From NCBI RefSeq assembly GCF_042651425.1, contig NZ_JBHSCW010000010.1:124001-188000 (forward strand): DNA of 64,000 nt. Reading direction: 5' to 3'. This stretch comes from Fodinicurvata halophila. Its GTDB lineage: Bacteria; Pseudomonadota; Alphaproteobacteria; Kiloniellales; DSM-21159. The number at the start of each line of letters is the position of its first letter. Position 1 is the stretch's first letter. A model generated the notes under the pieces. The model made no database searches. It saw nothing but the letters and a program-made list of their open reading frames with translations, and was not told the origin of the DNA. Position numbers and translations under genes: made by a program. Shown in pieces: positions 59,048 to 64,000 of this stretch.

Positions 59048-60031
59048 GTGTTCTTTCGGGGAGTGACGGGTGTAGAATTCAATCAAAAGTTGAAAATCTA
59101 CGCCCAGCTTTTTATAGGCATGGCGTTGTTCGGCACGGGGACTCCGTCTGCCAAGGTCGTGTCGGAGGCCTTTCCCCTTTTTCTCGGGCCGTTCCTTCGT
59201 CTTTCGGTGGCCGCTTTGGCCTTGACGCCCTTCTTGATCGTCTACCGGCGGCGTCTGCCGCGCATATCCAAGCCGGACTGGATCAAAATCGTTGTGATTG
59301 GCGGGGTGGGCATCGTCGCATTCACGCTCTTCCTACTCACCGGCATGCAGCGCGTGAACGGTGTGGTCGGCTCAGTCGTGATGAGTTTGAGTCCCGCCGC
59401 CATGGCCACCGCTGCCGTGCTCTTTATGCATGACAGCATGGGATGGCGGAAGATTCTGGCCGTCACGCTGGCCGTCGCCGGCGTGCTTGTGATCAATGTC
59501 TCAGGACAGTCTATCCAATCCTCTGGCTGGGACCTGATTCTGGGCAGCATTCTGGTTTTCTGCGCAGTGGCCAGCCAGACGCTCTACTCGCTGCTGGGCA
59601 AGCAGCTGATCAAGGACCTACGCCCCACCGTGGCGTTGCCGCTCATCGTCTGGGTTGCGACGCTATTGTTTGCCGGACCCGGCCTGTATGAGGCCGCAAG
59701 CTTCGACTTCTCCAAACCGACACTGAACGAGTGGGGTGGGCTTTTCGTCTGGGGCATGGGCCCGCTGGCAATCGGCACATTGATCTGGTTTCGCGGTCTG
59801 AGCCAGGTACCGCCAAGCACCGCCTCGGGCTACATGAGCGCAATGCCTGCGATGGCGCTGGTGCTATCCTACTTCTGGCTCGGCGACGAGTTTCACCCCA
59901 TTCACTTGATAGGCTTCGCGCTGGTCTTTACCAGCATTGGGCTCGTGACTTGGGCCCATCGCGTCAAAGAAGCGCGCCAAGAGAAAACACAGTGCGCGGC
60001 GGACAGCGCAAACTGTGCCATGCCCTGTTGA
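59048..60031 (+). CDS. EamA/DMT-family exporter
   Basis: 327 residues with ten transmembrane helices in two EamA repeats. GMALFGTGTPSAKVVSE and RINGVVGSV-like QRVNGVVGSVVMSL are typical. The start is uncertain: GTG 59048 or 59063, both near GGGGA. The tail contains cysteines (CAADSANCAMPC). GC is a little lower than in the 21.4 kb exporter and the genes are not close relatives. Confidence 0.85.
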   Translation: MFFRGVTGVEFNQKLKIYAQLFIGMALFGTGTPSAKVVSEAFPLFLGPFLRLSVAALALTPFLIVYRRRLPRISKPDWIKIVVIGGVGIVAFTLFLLTGMQRVNGVVGSVVMSLSPAAMATAAVLFMHDSMGWRKILAVTLAVAGVLVINVSGQSIQSSGWDLILGSILVFCAVASQTLYSLLGKQLIKDLRPTVALPLIVWVATLLFAGPGLYEAASFDFSKPTLNEWGGLFVWGMGPLAIGTLIWFRGLSQVPPSTASGYMSAMPAMALVLSYFWLGDEFHPIHLIGFALVFTSIGLVTWAHRVKEARQEKTQCAADSANCAMPC

Positions 60032-60282
60032 AACACGGCTTGCCGGTAGGAAGGCTAATCTCAGCCAAACGGATATTCGGTCGCGCCGTTAGAGTCTGCA
60101 TGAATACTCTGCCCGCCACTTCTGGAACCTGACGATACGGCGCGTCATGCGGCGGATCGAAGCGATGGGGGCTTCCCAAGCCTGAGCTGGGCAATCGCTA
60201 TTATAATCAACAAGGGGCCCAGTTTTTTGACTTGTGCGATTTTCCCAAAGGCTGATGTTGGGCATCTATTCAGGAGCAGATG
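60032..60282. other. Intergenic region
   Basis: No gene recognised. A short stretch at 60080-60150 resembles the left flank of the transposase fragment (58650-58712) and may be another IS relic. Confidence 0.35.
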
Positions 60283-60996
60283 TTACCGTTCGATTATCTG
60301 ACCTGTATGCCTGCCCGCGTTGTTGATGCCCTGACCTTCCTCGGCAGCCAGCTTCCTGCGGCGCGCCAGCTCGGCTTCGGACGGAGTGTCAGGAACAAGC
60401 GATGCTTCCGGGAGAGGTCCGGCTGGACGGTAGGTGTTGAGGAGGACGCCCTTGGGTACGGGGCGCGAGTCGATCAGGGTCAGGCCCCGCGGCGGCACGC
60501 CAGTCTCGAACAGCCGCTTGCCTTGGCCGAGGACCAGCGGGAAGATCCAGATGCGGAACTCGTCGACCAGGTCTGCGGCGATCAGTGTCTGAAGCAGTTC
60601 GCTGCTGCCCCAGACATGTAATGGAGGCCCGTCGGGGGCCTTCAGCCCGCGAATTTCCTCAACGGCGTCACCGCGCAGGGGATGCGTGTTCACCCAGTCG
60701 AAGCTGTCGAGGCTGTTCGTGATGACGTATTTCGTCGCCTTGTTGAAGGCCCTCGCGATGGGATGGTCACCGACATAGGGCCAGTACGCCGCGAATATTT
60801 CGTAGGTGCGGCGTCCCAGGAGCAGGTCGAAGTCATCAGACATGATTTCGCCGAGGGCCTCGTCCAGGGCTTCGTCAAAGAAGGGTGCAATCCAGCCGCC
60901 TTGCCTGAAGCCTCCACTCGGATCCTCCTCCGGTCCTCCAGGCGACTGCATGATGCCGTCGAGCGTGACGTGGGTAATGGCGATGACCTGTCTCAT
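60283..60996 (-). CDS. RibD-C/dihydrofolate-reductase-like family protein
   Basis: 237 residues. RQVIAITHVTLDGIMQSPGG, DLLLGRRTYEIFAAYWP, HVWGSSELLQTLI and PLVLGQGKRLFETG are the landmarks of the DHFR-like/RibD-C group of NADPH reductases. ATG 60996 is the usual start. The C-terminal 45 residues are polar and may be disordered. The substrate is unknown. Confidence 0.9.
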   Translation of the reverse strand: MRQVIAITHVTLDGIMQSPGGPEEDPSGGFRQGGWIAPFFDEALDEALGEIMSDDFDLLLGRRTYEIFAAYWPYVGDHPIARAFNKATKYVITNSLDSFDWVNTHPLRGDAVEEIRGLKAPDGPPLHVWGSSELLQTLIAADLVDEFRIWIFPLVLGQGKRLFETGVPPRGLTLIDSRPVPKGVLLNTYRPAGPLPEASLVPDTPSEAELARRRKLAAEEGQGINNAGRHTGQIIER

Positions 60997-61262
60997 GAGT
61001 GTTTCTTCGGTTGCGGGTGGCACCAGATGGCGTGTGCCTTCGACGAATGCACATACCAACACATGACTATCATGGATTGTTCTTTCTGCTAATACAGTGG
61101 ATCGATCTCTGGTCCCCGGGCGTCGGTAACGAAAGCGCCCAACGCGCCACTCTGCACGCATCATATGAAGATTCGGTCACAGGCCATGACAATTCTTGAT
61201 GAATTTGCGATTCGGCTGCTTTATAATCTGGATTCGCGCAAAAGCCTGACCGGATTCATCTC

Positions 61263-61673
61263 ATGCCTGAATCGCATTCCCAGACGTCCCTCCTGACCCG
61301 CCGGAAGGCGCTGGCGGGGCTCGGTCTCCTGGCGCTGGCCGGTGGACTGGCCGGCTGTGGCTCCGGCCGCGATCTGCCAAGCCGGCGCTACGCACGTTCT
61401 CGCAGCGGGACGGGCAAGATCTCCCTCGCCCTGCTGACGGACAGCTCGAGCATGACGCCGATCCGGGAGAATATCGACTGGCGCGTCTACCACCACGAAG
61501 GGTCTAGCGGGAACCACAGGTCCCTGGTCGCCCAGGAGAACGGCGCCAATCCCAGGATGAGCCTGCCCTCCGGCTGGTACTACGTGGAGGCGCATCACTC
61601 GCGGGGTGTCGCTACCCACAGCGTCGAGGTCATGCAGAACAACAGTCTCGACTACTACATCGTCAGGAACTGA
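61263..61673 (+). CDS. Lipoprotein, unknown function
   Basis: 136 residues. A lipobox (LAGC, cysteine at about residue 32) follows a hydrophobic stretch with a twin-arginine-like RRKALAG. The mature part is small and probably beta-rich (WRVYHHEG, WYYVEAHHSRG). No family recognised. It lies 37 nt before the YcaQ-like gene on the same strand. Confidence 0.75.
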   Translation: MPESHSQTSLLTRRKALAGLGLLALAGGLAGCGSGRDLPSRRYARSRSGTGKISLALLTDSSSMTPIRENIDWRVYHHEGSSGNHRSLVAQENGANPRMSLPSGWYYVEAHHSRGVATHSVEVMQNNSLDYYIVRN

Positions 61674-61710
61674 GCGTCCCGCCACCGGACGGAAGGGGAC
61701 GCAAGGCCGT

Positions 61711-62928
61711 ATGGCGGGGCAGGAACGATTGACGCGTTTGCAGGCGCAGCGGATTGCTCTGGCCGCCCAGGGGTTCGCCGGACGGAAGCCGGCGTCACGG
61801 GTCGAACGGCGCCATCTGCTGCGGCTTCTCGAGCGCATCGGCCTGTTCCAGATCGATTCCGTCAATGTTACCCAGCGGGCTCAGTACATGCCGGCGTTTT
61901 CCCGGCTTGGTGCCTACGACACGACCATCCTCGACCGCGCCCAGGCCCGGCGGCCGCGTGCGCTGTTCGAATATTGGGCCCATGAGGCCTCGTTGTTGCC
62001 GGTGGAGATTGAACCGCTGCTGCGCTGGCGCATGGAACGGGCGCGGCAGGGACGCGGCATCTACAGCGGGCTTGCCACCTTCGGCCGCGAGCGCCGCGCC
62101 GTCATCGACCATGTCCTGCGGGAGGTCGAGCGGAACGGTCCGCTGAGCGCCGCCGACCTCGATGGTCACCGCAGCGCCAGCGGCTGGTGGGAATGGAGCG
62201 AACCCAAGCGGGCACTGGAGTGGCTGTTCTGGGCCGGGCTGGTGACCACGCATTCGCGCGGCCCCAACTTCGAGCGGCTCTATGACCTGCCCGAACGCGT
62301 GCTGCCGCCGCAGATCACGGCCCGCCCGACACCCTCACCCGCCGATGCGCAGCGCAGCCTCATGGAGATCGCGGCAAAGGCCCATGGTGTGGCCACGGCC
62401 AGCGACCTGCGCGATTATTTCCGCCTTGCCCCCGACGATGCCCATCCGCGGATCGAGGAACTGGTGGAAGAGGGCGTGCTGATCCCGGTCACTGTTAAGG
62501 GCTGGCCAAAGCAGGCCTATCTCCACCGCGCTGCCCAGCGCCCCCTCAAAGTCGAGACCCGTGCCCTGCTCGCCCCGTTCGACCCCTTGATATGGGAACG
62601 CGCACGCACCGAACGCCTGTTCGCCTTCCACTACAGGATCGAGATCTATACCCCCGCCGACAAGCGCGTCTACGGTTATTACGTCTTCCCCTTCCTGCTG
62701 GGCGAGCGGATCGTCGCCCGGGTCGACCTGAAGGCCGACCGCCGGGCTGGCGCGCTTCAGGTGCAGGGTGCCTTCGCGGAACGGAATGCTCCGCCGGAAA
62801 CAGCCGCCGAGCTGTTCAGGGCGTTGACCTCGATGGCCTCCTGGCTCGGCCTCGAACGGGTGGACATCCGCGAGCAGGGCGACCTGGCGCCGCAGCTCAA
62901 GGCAGCAGCAGCCAGCCGGACAACATGA
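61711..62928 (+). CDS. YcaQ/AlkX-type winged-helix DNA repair protein
   Basis: 405 residues. YcaQ proteins are DNA glycosylases that unhook interstrand crosslinks. The QID element near the N-terminus (GLFQIDSVNVTQRAQYMP), EYWAHEASLLP and a central winged-helix part are conserved; LAPFDPLIWERARTERLFAF is the family's C-terminal motif. ATG 61711 with AAGG upstream is chosen. Confidence 0.88.
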   Translation: MAGQERLTRLQAQRIALAAQGFAGRKPASRVERRHLLRLLERIGLFQIDSVNVTQRAQYMPAFSRLGAYDTTILDRAQARRPRALFEYWAHEASLLPVEIEPLLRWRMERARQGRGIYSGLATFGRERRAVIDHVLREVERNGPLSAADLDGHRSASGWWEWSEPKRALEWLFWAGLVTTHSRGPNFERLYDLPERVLPPQITARPTPSPADAQRSLMEIAAKAHGVATASDLRDYFRLAPDDAHPRIEELVEEGVLIPVTVKGWPKQAYLHRAAQRPLKVETRALLAPFDPLIWERARTERLFAFHYRIEIYTPADKRVYGYYVFPFLLGERIVARVDLKADRRAGALQVQGAFAERNAPPETAAELFRALTSMASWLGLERVDIREQGDLAPQLKAAAASRTT

Positions 62929-62943
62929 TCGAATCTTCGCTTC

Positions 62944-63393
62944 CTAATCCTGGGATGATCCGGCCCGTTCGTAGTTGAACAGCGCACAAAAGCCGGGACT
63001 GTCCGTGTCCATGCCCTTCGTCACTGTGGCGGGGGGTTCTTCGGCGCCGTCGAAGACCTTCAGATGCAGGCTTTGGGATTTGGCCAGGCTGTCGCTGGTC
63101 TCGCTGTGGGCAAGGGCGACAAAGGCAGGTGGCTTGTCGCCGCAAAGGCGATTGCCGTTCAGGAGAACGGGGTTCTGTGACGAGCTCACGCGATAGAGAC
63201 CCGGCCTGTCCGGGCCGAGGGCCCCGAGTTCGAGCGCCGCGCCGTTCTGGAAGACGATACGGTCATCCTCGACAGAAATGTCGCCCGTGATCGCCATGGC
63301 GGTGGTGCTGGTCGCGATCCAGTCATGCGAATCCGCCTGTGCGACCTGCGTCGCAGCCAGCAGAAGCAGGCTCAAGATAATCCTGTAAGGCAT
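62944..63393 (-). CDS. Periplasmic hypothetical protein
   Basis: 149 residues. Signal peptide PYRIILSLLLLAATQVAQA, then a domain with two cysteines (GNRLCGDKP and GFCALF) that may form a disulfide. GGAG precedes ATG 63393. No family recognised. It converges on the YcaQ gene with a 15-nt gap. Confidence 0.7.
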   Translation of the reverse strand: MPYRIILSLLLLAATQVAQADSHDWIATSTTAMAITGDISVEDDRIVFQNGAALELGALGPDRPGLYRVSSSQNPVLLNGNRLCGDKPPAFVALAHSETSDSLAKSQSLHLKVFDGAEEPPATVTKGMDTDSPGFCALFNYERAGSSQD

Positions 63394-63544
63394 GGGCAAT
63401 CTCCGGGGTTGTGGAATCTTGAGCGTGCACCGAACGATGTGCACCCGGCAAGCCTACAACCTTTCCATGCTGGGAGAGAGTCCTCATTGGAGGCCAAGGT
63501 GTGACCCCAGCGCAGGTTTCAGCAGAAGGACGCGCCGCGCTCAC

Positions 63545-64000
63545 TCAGTGACGGGCGAAGACGGCCTGCTTGCCCGTTTCGGTGAAGACGATGACATCGT
63601 AGGGTTGGCTGCGGTTTCCCTGCTCCATGCCGGGTGAGCCCAGCGGCATGCCCGGGACGGCCAGGCCTTTTGCCTGGGGCGCGGCCTCGAGCAGCCGCGC
63701 GACATCTTCTGCAGGAACATGCCCCTCGATCACGTAGTCGCCAAGAACGGCGGTGTGGCAGGAGGCCAGGTCCGGGGTGATGCCGTGGCTCTGCTTGATC
63801 GGGGCCAGGTCTTCAACGTCGTGAACTTCCACGGCGAAACCGGCCTCGCGCATATGGCGGACCCAGGCTTCGCAACAGTTACAGTAGGGCGACTTGTAGA
63901 CCTCGAGCTTTTCCGAGGCCAGGGTCGGCAGGGACAACTGCAGCAGGGCCAGGAGCAGGCTGCCGGCGAGGAACAGAACCGGAATGCGGCGGAATTGTAG
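63545..64000 (-). CDS. DUF411 metal-binding protein (5' truncated by window edge)
   Basis: DUF411 proteins are periplasmic and associated with copper handling. The core shows SPYCNCCEAWVRHM, ASCHTAVLGDYVIEGHVP and GLAVPGMPLGSPGME. The frame is open to the right edge and encodes a hydrophobic leader (LFLAGSLLLALLQL), so the start lies beyond 64000. A TTG at 63937 is not the true start. Confidence 0.9.
   Translation of the reverse strand, partial: LQFRRIPVLFLAGSLLLALLQLSLPTLASEKLEVYKSPYCNCCEAWVRHMREAGFAVEVHDVEDLAPIKQSHGITPDLASCHTAVLGDYVIEGHVPAEDVARLLEAAPQAKGLAVPGMPLGSPGMEQGNRSQPYDVIVFTETGKQAVFARH

Overview
The window is a 64 kb stretch of a high-GC alphaproteobacterial chromosome, probably Rhodospirillales-like. 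The best evidence is a gene-transfer-agent (GTA) structural cluster of the Rhodobacter type: short tape-measure protein, GTA gp10-type chaperone, DUF2460/DUF2163/NlpC/gp15 tail-tip genes, GH108 endolysin and 3TM GTA holin. A TRAP transporter, a twin-arginine-exported NirK and a GTTC-N7-GTTC (alphaproteobacterial LexA-type) site agree with this. No tRNA, rRNA or CRISPR array was seen.

Layout. 1-3.0 kb: type I restriction-modification genes hsdS (cut by the left edge) and hsdM. 3.0-5.1 kb: an AT-rich insert with an AvcD-type anti-phage nucleotide deaminase and a divergent 57-residue mini-gene that has its own -10 box, ribosome site and terminator. 5.1-6.6 kb: two toxin-antitoxin loci, AbrB/Doc and a HicA-HicB reading frame fused by what looks like one extra G. 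6.8-31.1 kb: mostly chromosomal genes, including two small membrane proteins, an isocitrate-lyase/PEP-mutase family enzyme with a DctM-DctP-DctQ operon, a repeat-bearing secreted protein, YnfA, a flavin oxidoreductase, a ClC protein lacking both key glutamates, class I fumarase, two DMT exporters in all (one here, one at 59 kb), a TetR/nitroreductase operon, a GNAT enzyme and an M20 peptidase. A phage-like regulatory module lies at 22.9-24.8 kb: an XRE/S24 repressor divergent from two translationally coupled genes, with inverted repeats and a LexA-type site between them. 31.3-37.4 kb: an accessory island with a RES-Xre toxin-antitoxin pair, a cysteine-motif protein, a PD-(D/E)XK-like nuclease, two unknown low-GC genes and two decayed IS5-type transposases. 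37.8-58.6 kb: the GTA cluster, interrupted by nirK (between the small and large terminase genes), by a repeat array plus a reverse-strand membrane gene, and by an MFS transporter (between endolysin and holin). 58.7-64 kb: another decayed transposase, a DMT exporter, a RibD/DHFR-like reductase, a lipoprotein, a YcaQ-like protein, a periplasmic protein and a DUF411 protein cut by the right edge.

How parts may work together. The GTA cluster opens with a promoter-like site followed about 50 nt later by a strong intrinsic terminator, and has another strong terminator after the capsid gene. That arrangement suggests expression controlled by antitermination; the coupled gene pair at 23.8-24.8 kb is a candidate regulator, but this is inference. 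The tail chaperone pair has a GGGAAAG slippery heptamer in the correct phase for a -1 frameshift. Seven intergenic arrays contain at least 23 copies of a hairpin repeat whose arms and many of its tip stems change in sequence while staying self-complementary, as in a REP/REPIN-like family.
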